Shown here piece after piece: positions 34,473 to 43,141 of a stretch of DNA of 64,000 nt (position 1 is the first letter of the stretch; every line of letters begins with the position of its first letter). Below the pieces are notes generated by a model. It was not told the DNA's origin. It did not search any database and saw only the letters and a program-made list of their open reading frames with translations. Source of the stretch: Haloarcula nitratireducens (GTDB taxonomy: Archaea > Halobacteriota > Halobacteria > Halobacteriales > Haloarculaceae). The position numbers and the translations under genes were made by a program. The stretch covers positions 3,860 to 67,859 of the forward strand of contig NZ_RKLT01000017.1 of NCBI RefSeq assembly GCF_019599505.1. Reading direction: 5' to 3'.

Positions 34473-35648
34473 ATGGCTCCGGAGATCACCAGCATCGAGT
34501 CCGTGGAGTTTTCCTACCCCATCGAGGACGTGGGCACCGACCAGCACGGGTTCAACCTCGTCTACGAACCCGGTTCGGTAACGGAGCGGAAACTGTTCGC
34601 GCTCAAAGTCGAGACGGACACCGGCATCACCGGCGAGTACGTCGGCGGGAACTCCCCCGGCGCGGCGCAGGTCAACATGTTCGCCGACTACCTCCTCGGG
34701 AAGAACCCGCTCGAACGCGAGCGCCACTGGAGCGAGATGAAACGCGCGCTGCGGAAGTACGACCGGATGGGCATCGGTCCCATCGACGTCGCGCTCTGGG
34801 ACTTCGCCGGGAAGTACCACGACGCCGCGATCCACGAACTGCTCGGCACGTACCAGACCGAGTTCCCGGCGTACGCCTCGACGTACCACGGCGACGAGAA
34901 CGGCGGCCTCGACACGCCCGAGGCGTTCGCGGACTTCGCCGAGGAGTGTCACGAAATGGGGTATCAGGCGTTCAAGATCCACGGCTGGGGCGGCAGCGAG
35001 GGATCGCGCGACCTCGACCGGGAGATCGACGCCGTCCACGCCGTCGGCGACCGGGTCGGCGACGAGATGGACCTGATGCACGACCCGGCCTGCGAACTGG
35101 AGACGTTCGCCGACGCGCTCAAACTCGGCCGAGCGCTCGACGAGGTAGGCTTCTTCTGGTACGAGGACCCCTATCGGGACGGCGGCGTCTCTCAGCACGG
35201 CCACCGGAAGTTACGGCAGGCGCTCGACACGCCGATCCTCCAGACCGAACACGTCCGCGGACTCGAACCGGCCACCGACTTCATCGCCAACGAGGCGACG
35301 GACTTCCTGCGGGCGGACCCGGAGTACGACGGCGGCATCACCGGCGCGATGAAGCGTGCGAAGGTCGCCGAGGGCTTCGGACTGGACGTGGAGTTCCACG
35401 CGCCCGGCCCCGCCCAGCGACAGTGCATCGCGGCCATCCGCAACACCAACTACTACGAACTCGCGCTGGTCCACCCCGACTGTCCCAACACTCAGCCCCC
35501 GGTCTACGAGGGCGACTACTCCGACATGCTCGACACCGTCGATAGCGACGGGATGGTGTCGGTCCCCGACGGGCCGGGACTGGGCGTCGAGTACGACTGG
35601 GACTACATCGAGGACAACCAGACCGGGAGCGTCCACACGTACGAGTGA
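34473..35648 (+). CDS. Enolase-superfamily sugar-acid dehydratase (XacD-like), copy 2
   Basis: A 391-residue paralogue of the protein at 31420-32586. The same features are present: FKIHGW (lysine), MHDPACELE, WYEDPYRDGG, LQTEHVRG, DVEFHAPGPAQ, and the C-terminus GVEYDWDYIEDN. Long blocks are identical between the two, so the duplication is either recent or under strong constraint. It leads a two-gene unit with the Gfo/Idh gene that begins seven bases after its stop. One copy may serve pentonates and the other 6-deoxyhexonates. Confidence 0.88.
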   Translation: MAPEITSIESVEFSYPIEDVGTDQHGFNLVYEPGSVTERKLFALKVETDTGITGEYVGGNSPGAAQVNMFADYLLGKNPLERERHWSEMKRALRKYDRMGIGPIDVALWDFAGKYHDAAIHELLGTYQTEFPAYASTYHGDENGGLDTPEAFADFAEECHEMGYQAFKIHGWGGSEGSRDLDREIDAVHAVGDRVGDEMDLMHDPACELETFADALKLGRALDEVGFFWYEDPYRDGGVSQHGHRKLRQALDTPILQTEHVRGLEPATDFIANEATDFLRADPEYDGGITGAMKRAKVAEGFGLDVEFHAPGPAQRQCIAAIRNTNYYELALVHPDCPNTQPPVYEGDYSDMLDTVDSDGMVSVPDGPGLGVEYDWDYIEDNQTGSVHTYE

Positions 35649-35654
35649 GATGAC

Positions 35655-36752
35655 ATGACCTACAGCGCCGGTATCATCGGAACGGGCGGTATCGCCGGGA
35701 TGGGCATCCTCGGGATGCACGACGAAGACGAGATCGGGCAGAAGAAGGTTCGGGCGAGTCACGCGGGCGGCTACGACGCGGCCGAGGGCATCGAACTGGT
35801 CGCGGTGGCCGACGTGGACGAGGAGAAACTCGACCGCTTCGGCGAGGCGTGGGACATCCCCGAGTCGGGTCGGTACGTCGGCCACGCGGCCATGCTGGAG
35901 GCCGAGGATCTCGACGTGGTCTCGGTGTGTACGCCGTCGTACCTCCACGCGGACCACGTCGTCGACGCCGCCCGGTCGGCGGCCGACCCGGCGCTCGTCT
36001 GGTGTGAGAAACCAATCGCCTCCTCGGTGAGCGACGCGGAGACGATGGTCGAGACGTGCGCGGAGACGGAGACCGAACTGCTCGTCAACCACTCGTTCCG
36101 CTTCACGAGCAAACTCCGCCGGCTCCGAGAGCTCGTTCGCGAGGACGAAATCATCGGCGAGGTGCAGTCGGTGGCGACGCAGTTCCGCATGGAGCTACTT
36201 CGCAACTCCACGCACCTGCTCGATACGCTCGTCTACCTCTTAGACGACAGGGCATCGGAGGTCTCGGGGTACATCACCGGCGAGAACGAGGCCGTCGACT
36301 CCCTGCAGGCGGCCGAGCGCGTCGACGACGCCGGCGGCGGCGGGTTCGTCGTGATGGACGACGGGGCGTTCGTCACCATCGACTGCACCATCCCCCGCGC
36401 CGAGTCGTCGATGACGCTCAACTTCATCGGCACCGAGGGGAAGCTCTACCTGAACAACGACGACGGCGAGTGGCGCTACTGGCGGCTCGAGGACGGCGAC
36501 CACGTCGAGGAACCGCTGCCCGGCATCGAGGGGGCGTGGACCTGGGACGAGGACTACCGCGACGCCTTCGCCAACGCCGCGTCGGACGTCGTCTCGGTGC
36601 TTGACGGCGAGATGGCGAACCCCTCGACGGGCGAGGAGGCCACGCGCTCGCTCGAGATCATCGCCGGCTTCTACATCTCGCACTACACCGGCGGACGGGT
36701 GTCGGTCCCGCTGGACCGGCCGCTGCGCGACGTGACTATCACGTCCTGGTGA
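35655..36752 (+). CDS. Gfo/Idh/MocA family oxidoreductase
   Basis: A 365-residue protein. The NAD(P) loop is AGIIGTGGIAGMGI and the catalytic lysine is in WCEKPIASS. The histidine-bearing helix region is NSTHLLDTLVYLL, and GFYISHYTGGRVSVPL closes the C-domain. It is more distant from the D-xylose dehydrogenase-like protein at 26699. It probably oxidises a sugar or inositol-like substrate linked to the preceding dehydratase, with which it is surely co-transcribed. The exact substrate is unknown. Confidence 0.85.
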   Translation: MTYSAGIIGTGGIAGMGILGMHDEDEIGQKKVRASHAGGYDAAEGIELVAVADVDEEKLDRFGEAWDIPESGRYVGHAAMLEAEDLDVVSVCTPSYLHADHVVDAARSAADPALVWCEKPIASSVSDAETMVETCAETETELLVNHSFRFTSKLRRLRELVREDEIIGEVQSVATQFRMELLRNSTHLLDTLVYLLDDRASEVSGYITGENEAVDSLQAAERVDDAGGGGFVVMDDGAFVTIDCTIPRAESSMTLNFIGTEGKLYLNNDDGEWRYWRLEDGDHVEEPLPGIEGAWTWDEDYRDAFANAASDVVSVLDGEMANPSTGEEATRSLEIIAGFYISHYTGGRVSVPLDRPLRDVTITSW

Positions 36753-36819
36753 ATCGCTGCTGTCGACGACGCGATTCGTTCCACATGACGAAACGGCCCT
36801 CGCTCTTTCGGGACGCGTC

Positions 36820-36827
36820 GTTTATCC
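36820..36827 (+). promoter_or_regulatory. TATA-like box of the small gene at 36850
   Basis: GTTTATCC, centred 27 bases before the ATG; this supports the small ORF as a real gene. Confidence 0.45.
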
Positions 36828-36849
36828 GCTCGGCGGCCCACGTACCGCT

Positions 36850-37110
36850 ATGGCCGATGCCGAACGCGTCCGCCTCCGCTACGCGCCCGACGACGACGAT
36901 GTCGCCTCGGCGCTCCGCAGCGAGACGTTCGAACTGTACCTCCGCCGCTCCAAAGCGGGACCCGTCGAGTCCGGCGACGAGTGGGAGGAGATCGTCAACG
37001 ACGGCTGCGGGCGGACCAGACCCGTCACGCTCCGCGTCGAATCGGTAGCGGGCGGCTCGACGGTCGGCGAAGAGACGCGGTTCGAATTCCGCGCCACAAC
37101 CGCCGAGTGA
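36850..37110 (+). CDS. Small acidic hypothetical protein
   Basis: An 86-residue acidic protein with no family I recognise and no signal peptide. It contains a single cysteine and a C-terminal half rich in beta-type residues. Its reality rests on a well-placed TATA-like box (-27), acidic composition usual for haloarchaeal proteins and lack of overlap with other genes. No function can be assigned from the neighbours. Confidence 0.55.
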   Translation: MADAERVRLRYAPDDDDVASALRSETFELYLRRSKAGPVESGDEWEEIVNDGCGRTRPVTLRVESVAGGSTVGEETRFEFRATTAE

Positions 37111-37124
37111 GCGACCGCGACCGG

Positions 37125-37138
37125 GCGGGAGTTCCCGC
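37125..37138. repeat. Short GC hairpin GCGGGA-GT-TCCCGC
   Basis: Perfect 6-base arms, 15 bases after the stop of the small gene, in a 243-base gap without other genes. Possible end-of-transcript hairpin. Confidence 0.4.
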
Positions 37139-37353
37139 TCGCGCTCGCTCGACGGCGAGCCGAGCGAACGGCGATCCGTTCAGACACGGTACCCGACTCT
37201 TGCGGGCGTAAAACGGCAGAGACCGGTCGAGTGGGACAGCGAAACGGCCGTTAGCGACCGCCCGCAACGGCCCGTTTCTTCGAGCAGCGAGTTTCGTAAT
37301 ATTGAACGTCCATCTCGATGACACGGGCGAAACCGTCACGAAAGTGTTCTGGC

Positions 37354-38220
37354 TCAGACGGTAGTCACCGAGTTCGAGAGGCGACCGACGCGTTCGATGT
37401 CGATATCGACCTGGTCGCCCGCTTCGAGCGTGAACCCTTCCTCGGGAACGAGCGACGTGCCGGTCAGCAACACCGTCGTCTCGGGGACCGCGTTGTGTCT
37501 CGTGAGGTAGGAGACGAGTTCCTCGCAGGTCCGGACCATCTCGCCGGTCGAGGTCCCCTCCTCGTACAGCCGCTCGCCGTCCCGGTCGATGGTCATCGTC
37601 ATCTCTAAGTCGTGGGGGTCGCCGACCGCATCGGGCGTGGCGACGCAGGGGCCGAGCGAACACGCCTTATCGTACACCTTCGCCTGCGGGAGATAGAGCG
37701 GGTTCTCTCCCTCGATAGACCGGCTGCTCACGTCGTTACCGACGGTGTAGCCCACGATGTCGCCGTCGTGGAGGACGATGCCGAGCTCCGGTTCGGGGAC
37801 GTCCCACTTCGAGTCGCCGCGGACGCCGACGGCCTCGCCGGGACCGACGACCCGAGAGGGCGTCGCCTTGAAGAAGATCTCCGGGCGGTCGGCCTCGTAG
37901 ACGTCCAGGTACATCTCCGGCATCCCGCTCTCGGCCTCGCGGGCCTGCTCGCTGATCTCGTAGGTGACGCCGGCGGCCCACACTTCGTCCACGTCGAGCG
38001 GAACCGACGCGTCGGTCTCGTCGGGGACCGGAACCGACGCCGCTTCCTCGACGAGGCGACGGGCCACCTCGTCCACCGTCTCGCTCGCCACGTCCGCGAC
38101 GTGGGCCAGGTCGTCGAAGGCCGTCACGCTCGGACGGGCGGCGGTCAGATCGTACGCGTCGTTACCCTCGCGAGCGATGAGCCGCCGCTTTCCGTCCTCG
38201 TCGCTACAGTAGTATCGCAT
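37354..38220 (-). CDS. xacE: FAH-family 2-keto-3-deoxypentonate dehydratase (XacE-like)
   Basis: A 288-residue fumarylacetoacetate hydrolase-fold protein. It shows WAAGVTYEISEQARE, EIFFKATPSRVVGPGE, the metal ligands in EPELGIVL and YTVGNDVSSRSIEG, and LLTGTSLVPEEGF. In Haloferax volcanii the FAH-fold protein XacE turns 2-keto-3-deoxyxylonate or -arabinonate into alpha-ketoglutarate semialdehyde. Other members hydrolyse 2,4-diketo-3-deoxy-L-rhamnonate or fuconate. The divergent neighbour is a KGSA-type aldehyde dehydrogenase, which favours the XacE role. I chose the ATG at 38218-38220 as the family start (MRYYCSDEDG). Confidence 0.84.
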   Translation of the reverse strand: MRYYCSDEDGKRRLIAREGNDAYDLTAARPSVTAFDDLAHVADVASETVDEVARRLVEEAASVPVPDETDASVPLDVDEVWAAGVTYEISEQAREAESGMPEMYLDVYEADRPEIFFKATPSRVVGPGEAVGVRGDSKWDVPEPELGIVLHDGDIVGYTVGNDVSSRSIEGENPLYLPQAKVYDKACSLGPCVATPDAVGDPHDLEMTMTIDRDGERLYEEGTSTGEMVRTCEELVSYLTRHNAVPETTVLLTGTSLVPEEGFTLEAGDQVDIDIERVGRLSNSVTTV

Positions 38221-38312
38221 ACCGTGGTACTGCACGCCGTAGGCTCTTGTCGGTTCCGGTGGTTCGACCGTCACCAAAACTTTCTCGTAGGGGGCCCACA
38301 TCGGGTCAAACG

Positions 38313-39755
38313 ATGAGCGAGACATACCACAACTACGTAGACGGCGAGTGGGTAGAATCGGAGACCGGGGAGACCTTCGAGAACCGGAATCCGGCCGACC
38401 GGAGCGACGTCGTCGGCGAGTTCCAGCAGTCGAGCGAGGCGGACGCCGAAGCGGCCGTCGAGGCCGCGGCCGCGGCCACCGACGAGTGGGCGAACACGCC
38501 CGGCCCGGAGCGCGGAGCCGTCCTGCGAGAGGCCTCGAAGAACCTCGAAGCTCGCAAGGACGAACTGACCGAGACGCTCGTCCGCGAGGAGGGGAAGGCC
38601 CGCCCCGAAGCGGCCGGCGAGGTCCAGCGCGCCATCGACATCTTCTCGTACTACGGCGCGAAGGCCAGCGACATCGGCGGCGAAGTCAAGTCCTCCAGCA
38701 GCCAGGATACGACGCTGTACACGAAGAACGAACCCATCGGCGTCGCCGGCCTCATCACGCCGTGGAACTACCCCATCGCCATCCCGGCGTGGAAGATCGC
38801 TCCCGCGCTGGCGACGGGGACGACCGTCGCCTTCAAGCCCGCATCGCTCGCGCCCAACGTCGCCCGGAAACTCGTCGAGTGTCTGGACGAGGCCGGCCTC
38901 CCCGACGGCGCGCTCAACTTCGTGACAGGCCCCGGCAGCTCCGTCGGAGCGACGTTCTCCACGCACGAGGAGATCGACGCCGTCTCCTTCACCGGGAGCT
39001 CGGCCGTCGGCGAGACCGTCGGCGATCAGGCCAACGAGACGGGCAAGCGGGTCCAGCTGGAGATGGGCGGGAAGAACCCCGTCGTCGTCATGGACAGCGC
39101 GGACGTCGACGAGGCCGTCGACATCGCGGCCTCGGGCGCGTTCGGCGTCACCGGCCAGGCCTGTACCGCCACCTCGCGGGCCATCGTCCACGAGGACCTC
39201 TACGACGAGTTCGTCGAGGGCGTCGTCGAGGCGGCCGAGGACGTCGAGATCGGCCCCGGACTGGACGGCGCCGACATGGGGCCACACGTCAGCGAGAGCG
39301 AACTGGACGGCACGCTCGAATACGTCGACATCGGCGTCGACGAGGGAGCGACCCTCGAGACCGGCGGCGAGGAGGTCGACGCCGGCGACGGCTTCTTCGT
39401 CTCGCCGGCGGTGTTCTCCGACGTCGAACCGGACATGCGCATCGCACAGGAAGAGATCTTCGGGCCGGTGCTGTCGGTCATCCCGGTCAGTAGCTACGAC
39501 GAGGCGCTGTCGGTCTCGAACGGCGTCCGCTACGGCCTCTCGGCCAGCATCGTCACGCAGGACCTCTCGGAGGCGCACAACTTCGTCGAGGACTCCGAGT
39601 CCGGCGTCGTGAAGATCAACGAGAAGACGACCGGTCTCGAACTCCACGTCCCCTTCGGCGGCATGAAGGACTCCTCCAGCGAGACCTACCGCGAACAGGG
39701 CGACGCCGGACTGGACTTCTACACCCTCTCGAAGACGGTCTACCTCAACTACTGA
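38313..39755 (+). CDS. xacF: Aldehyde dehydrogenase, candidate alpha-ketoglutarate semialdehyde dehydrogenase (XacF-like)
   Basis: A 480-residue NAD(P)-dependent aldehyde dehydrogenase. The segment TPWNYPIAIPAWKIAPALA, the catalytic glutamate in LEMGGKNPVVV, the catalytic cysteine in GQACTATSR and EIFGPVLSVIPV are all standard. In the oxidative pentose pathway of haloarchaea XacF makes alpha-ketoglutarate from its semialdehyde; lactaldehyde dehydrogenase is an alternative if deoxyhexoses are split by an aldolase. The ATG at 38313 was chosen by family N-terminus (YHNYVDGEWVES). It is divergent from the XacE-like gene, 92 bases between starts. Confidence 0.87.
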   Translation: MSETYHNYVDGEWVESETGETFENRNPADRSDVVGEFQQSSEADAEAAVEAAAAATDEWANTPGPERGAVLREASKNLEARKDELTETLVREEGKARPEAAGEVQRAIDIFSYYGAKASDIGGEVKSSSSQDTTLYTKNEPIGVAGLITPWNYPIAIPAWKIAPALATGTTVAFKPASLAPNVARKLVECLDEAGLPDGALNFVTGPGSSVGATFSTHEEIDAVSFTGSSAVGETVGDQANETGKRVQLEMGGKNPVVVMDSADVDEAVDIAASGAFGVTGQACTATSRAIVHEDLYDEFVEGVVEAAEDVEIGPGLDGADMGPHVSESELDGTLEYVDIGVDEGATLETGGEEVDAGDGFFVSPAVFSDVEPDMRIAQEEIFGPVLSVIPVSSYDEALSVSNGVRYGLSASIVTQDLSEAHNFVEDSESGVVKINEKTTGLELHVPFGGMKDSSSETYREQGDAGLDFYTLSKTVYLNY

Positions 39756-39958
39756 GGCCCGTCGTCGTCCTGCGGATCTTCTCTCCGCGTCTTGTCGCTC
39801 GATTGGCCGACAGTAAACATCAAAAGCACGTATCGAGTTATGATCATCTGATCTTCTATCTAAAGCGATAGAAACAGACACGAAAGGCCGAAATATGTTA
39901 TCATAATTGTATATAAGAGAACGAAAACACATAGAGGTCGCTTCCGCGTCTCTCGCCG

Positions 39959-41446
39959 TCAGTCGCCGGAAGCCGGGGTCTCGCCGTCCTCCGCGTCGAA
40001 GCCGTCCGATCCGGGTGTTCCGCGAACGCCGCCTTCACGCCACGTCTCGCGGCTGAACCACGCCCACGCGACGAGCGCGCCGACGACGTTCGAGACGAAG
40101 AACGCGATCCAGATGCCGCGCGGGTCGGGTCGGGCGAGAAACCAGAGGTCCGTCGGTACCGCGCCGCGGGAGGCGACCCACGCGATGGGGAGGCGGACGA
40201 CGGCGAGCGTGAGCACGGAGATCGCCGCCGCGTACAGCGTCTTGCCCGCGCCGCGGAACCCGCCGGAGAACGCGCGCATGATGCCGATGAAGCCGAAGGA
40301 GAGCGCGACGTAGCGGAGGAAGGTCGTCCCGTGGGCCAGGACGGCGGCGTCGTCGGTGAACGCGGCGACGATGGGTTCGGGGACGAAGAAGACGAGGACG
40401 CCGGCGGCACCGAGGACGGCGAACAGGAACTTCGCGGCGACGTAGTTCGCCGTCGCCGCTCGGTCGTACTTCCCGGCCCCGATGTTCTGGCCGGTCATCG
40501 TCTCCACCCCGCGAGCGACGGCGATGGCGGGCAGGAAGACGACCGAGAAGACGCGGGTGCCGATGCCGAACGCGGCGACGACGGAGGTGGAGAACAGGCC
40601 CACGACGAGCAACAGGGCGTTGATCGAGAGCGCGCGGCCGGTCCCCTCGACGCTCGCCGGGATCCCGATCTGGAGGATCTTCCGCAGGTACTGCGTGTCG
40701 GGCACCATGTCCCGGAGGTGGATCTGTATCCCGCGGCTCCCCGAGAGCATGATGGCGACGCCGACGACCATCGCCAGACTGCGCGAGAAGACGGTGGCGA
40801 TGGCCGCCCCCTGGATGCCCAGCTCGGGGAAGGCGACGGTGCCGACCAGCGGGGCGTTCTCGAGGAGCGTCCACCCGTTGATGAGGAACGGGTCGAGGAC
40901 GACGTTGACGACGACGGTCCCGAACATGACGAACATCGGGGTCAGCGTATCGCCCGCGCCGCGCATCAGCGAGATGAACACGAAGAAGCCGAACATGAAG
41001 GGAAGCCCCAGCGCGACGACCTCCATGTAGGCCGTCGCCCCCGGAAGCACGTCCGACGATGCGCCGAGGAACGCGAGGAACGGCCTGACGACGAGGTAGC
41101 CGAGTCCGCCCAGGAGCGCCGAGGCGAGAAAGGCGAACGTGAACGTCTGCGAGGCGGCGTACTCGGCCTCCTCGGTCTCGTCCGCGCCGGTGTGTTGGGC
41201 GACGAGGACGCTTCCGGCCACCGACAGGCCCATCCCCAGCGAGATTAGCAGGAACACCATCGGGAAGGCGAAGGAGACGGCCGCGAGCGCCTCGGTCGAG
41301 TACTGGCCGAGCCAGAAGGTGTCCGCGAGGTTGTACGCCGTCTGCATCAGGTTCGTGACGACGATGGGAAGCGACAGGAACAGGAGCGGCTTGACGACGC
41401 CGCCCTCGGTCAGGTCTAACTCCTCCTGCCCCTTGAAGAGGCTCAC
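39959..41446 (-). CDS. MATE-family multidrug/sodium antiporter
   Basis: A 495-residue MATE (NorM/DinF-type) exporter with twelve hydrophobic helices. The first helix follows the short leader ending in KPLLFLSLPIVVTNLMQTAYN, and APLVGTVAFPELGIQGAAIA precedes helix six. It extrudes organic cations or drugs using a proton or sodium gradient. The start is a GTG at 41444-41446 (VSLFKGQEELDLTEGG), whose GTGA overlaps the stop of the TetR gene; upstream residues in this frame are not protein-like. It is therefore translated with, and controlled by, the upstream TetR gene and its operator pair. Confidence 0.9.
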   Translation of the reverse strand: MSLFKGQEELDLTEGGVVKPLLFLSLPIVVTNLMQTAYNLADTFWLGQYSTEALAAVSFAFPMVFLLISLGMGLSVAGSVLVAQHTGADETEEAEYAASQTFTFAFLASALLGGLGYLVVRPFLAFLGASSDVLPGATAYMEVVALGLPFMFGFFVFISLMRGAGDTLTPMFVMFGTVVVNVVLDPFLINGWTLLENAPLVGTVAFPELGIQGAAIATVFSRSLAMVVGVAIMLSGSRGIQIHLRDMVPDTQYLRKILQIGIPASVEGTGRALSINALLLVVGLFSTSVVAAFGIGTRVFSVVFLPAIAVARGVETMTGQNIGAGKYDRAATANYVAAKFLFAVLGAAGVLVFFVPEPIVAAFTDDAAVLAHGTTFLRYVALSFGFIGIMRAFSGGFRGAGKTLYAAAISVLTLAVVRLPIAWVASRGAVPTDLWFLARPDPRGIWIAFFVSNVVGALVAWAWFSRETWREGGVRGTPGSDGFDAEDGETPASGD

Positions 41447-42026
41447 GCTACCACCTCCGGCGACCACCCGAGTCGCTCCCGCAGATCGGATTCGATGAGC
41501 CGGCGGGTCTCCTCGGGGCCTTCGCCCAGCGCGACCTGCCGCGCGTGCGTGGCGTTGATGGCGGTGACGACGAACCATGCGACCGTCTCCGGGTCGCCCT
41601 CTCGGAAGTGATCGCTCTCGATACCGTCGCGGACGGCGTCGGCGACGACGCCGCGCATCAGTTCGTCCATCTCGACGAGTCGGTCGCGGTACGCCTCGCG
41701 GAAGGGGGCCTGGGCCTTGAGTTCCATGAGCGCGACGGCGAACTCGCCGTCGTCGTCTCGCGGGGGAGAGAAGACGACGTGCAGGAACGTCTCGAGCCGC
41801 TCGCGCGGGTCTCTCGCGCGAGCGGCCAGTTTCCCCTCGGACCCGTCCAACGTCTCGTCCAGAAACGCCCGCAACAGCCCCTGTTTGGTGTCGAAGTGGT
41901 AGTGAATCGCGGCCGTCGAGAGGGGGATTCGTCCGCTATCCGCTGAACCGTCAGCACGGCGTAACCGTGCGTACAGAGGGCGCGACGGGTCGCCTGCATG
42001 ATCTCGGTTCGCGTATCCGTCTCCAT
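41443..42026 (-). pseudogene. TetR-family regulator of the MATE exporter, interrupted by a one-base frameshift
   Basis: From the ATG at 42024-42026 the frame reads METDTRTEIMQATRRALC then YAVLTVQRIADES, the start of a TetR helix-turn-helix. It leaves frame at a run of five Cs on the coding strand (41922-41926). One added C restores LSTAAIHYHFDTKQGLLRAF, the recognition helix, and the ligand-binding domain to the stop at 41443. All else is intact (about 194 residues if joined). It is either a disabled repressor, which would leave the exporter permanently on, a phase-variable switch, or a sequencing error in a homopolymer. The exporter's start overlaps its stop. Confidence 0.82.
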
Positions 42027-42040
42027 CTCTTGCCCGAACT

Positions 42041-42080
42041 TACTGACCGGTCAGTCAAAAGGCTTACTGACTGGTCAGTC
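42041..42080. promoter_or_regulatory. Tandem operator palindromes upstream of the TetR-MATE genes
   Basis: Two copies of a 17-base site: TACTGACCGGTCAGTCA at 42041-42057, containing the perfect palindrome ACTGACCGGTCAGT, and TACTGACTGGTCAGTCA at 42064-42080. They differ at one base and start 23 bases apart. They flank the TTTTG stretch that would be the TATA region of the TetR gene (ATG at 42026). This is the classical layout of an autorepressed TetR operator. Confidence 0.82.
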
Positions 42081-42179
42081 AGCTCGCAGTCGGCAGACGG
42101 CAGCGACGACTCGCGTTCGGAACGGCCGGATACCGCGCGGTAGCACGCTACCGTTCGACTCGGTTCGGCGAGCCCGGCG

Positions 42180-42995
42180 CTACGTCTCGGCGGCGTCGAT
42201 GACTTCGTAGTTGATGTTGTGCTGGTTCAGGCTATCCGCGTGAGCGGCCACCTGGTCGGCCGCAGCCAGCAAGAGGACGTCTACTCCCCTGGTGGCGGCC
42301 TCTCGCACCGCCGCGGCGCTTCCGAAGCGAATATCCACCTCGACCCCTGCCGCCTGTGCGGCGACGATGCCCTCGACGCCCGCTGTGGCGATCACCGCGT
42401 GCTCTCCGGCTAACTCCTCGATTCGCCGAGAATCGACGACCGAACTCCCCCCGTTTTGGACCATCGGGATCGAGACGACTGTCACCGCGCCGCGCTCGTA
42501 CTCGACGACCCCCGTGACGTCCGTGACTCCGAGATCCGTCTCGGCGGACGCGTCAGTCACCGCAACTGCGGTTGCACTTCCCGATCCCCCAGGAACCGCT
42601 CGGAGTACCCCATCCCGCATCGTCAGGGAGACCGTATCCCCTTCGGCGATGTCCGTCGCGGCGACGACGGTCTCTACCTCCACCTGCCCGATCACGTCCT
42701 CGGAGACGTGTTCGACGAAACGCCGGAGCTCGTCGGTCTGTGAGATCAGCCAGTCGACGCCCTCTTTGGTGACCTCGTATCGACCCCGACCGTGTTTGGT
42801 GACGTACCCCTGCGCGCTGAGGTCTTGGAGATAATCGCTCACCGCCTGTGAGGTGACGCCGATGGCGTCCGCGATCTCCCGCTGACTCACGGCGGGCTGT
42901 CGTTCGGCTATCTCTACCAGGATCTGGTATCGGGTGGCGTTACGCTTACTCCGGAGTACCCCGAACTCCTCGGACTCGTCCGTTCCCTCGGTCAT
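42180..42995 (-). CDS. Winged-helix transcriptional regulator divergent from the cobalamin genes
   Basis: A 271-residue protein. Residues ~15-85 form a MarR-like winged helix (RNATRYQILVEIAERQPAVS, IADAIGVTSQAVSDYLQDL, GYVTKHGRGRYEVT). The remaining ~180 residues are a domain typical of haloarchaeal regulators of this type. It includes VVDSRRIEELAGEHAVIATA and an alanine-rich stretch ending in NYEVIDA, and resembles a small-molecule-binding fold, but I cannot name a ligand. It shares a 146-base divergent promoter region with cbiT. Control of the cobalamin cluster by cobalt or corrinoid is plausible from position only. Haloarchaeal genomes often hold this gene type. Confidence 0.78.
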   Translation of the reverse strand: MTEGTDESEEFGVLRSKRNATRYQILVEIAERQPAVSQREIADAIGVTSQAVSDYLQDLSAQGYVTKHGRGRYEVTKEGVDWLISQTDELRRFVEHVSEDVIGQVEVETVVAATDIAEGDTVSLTMRDGVLRAVPGGSGSATAVAVTDASAETDLGVTDVTGVVEYERGAVTVVSIPMVQNGGSSVVDSRRIEELAGEHAVIATAGVEGIVAAQAAGVEVDIRFGSAAAVREAATRGVDVLLLAAADQVAAHADSLNQHNINYEVIDAAET

Positions 42996-43100
42996 ACCCT
43001 CGTATTCACACCCGAACTCAAGTAACTTTTTCTTAGCGCGCTTCAGGTTGGCTACAGTGCCTATTCCCCCGATCTAGAGAAGGCTTAGTTGTCATAGTGC

Positions 43101-43119
43101 AAACAAAATTGTTTTACGC
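43101..43119 (+). promoter_or_regulatory. cbiT promoter with overlapping inverted repeat
   Basis: TTGTTTTACG (TATA-like, centred 27 bases before the ATG at 43142) overlaps the inverted repeat AAACAA-AA-TTGTTT at 43101-43114. A factor bound there would block or help TBP/TFB loading for the whole cbi operon. Confidence 0.6.
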
Positions 43120-43141
43120 CCCAAGCGAGTTGTTCGGGTCG

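Noticed and set aside
38271..39932. Minus-strand ORF of about 553 codons opposite the aldehyde dehydrogenase
   Set aside because: Antisense shadow of a gene with all catalytic motifs.
42996..43141. B12 riboswitch ahead of the cobalamin operon
   Set aside because: The cbiT start lies about 27 bases from its TATA-like box, leaving no leader RNA for a riboswitch.
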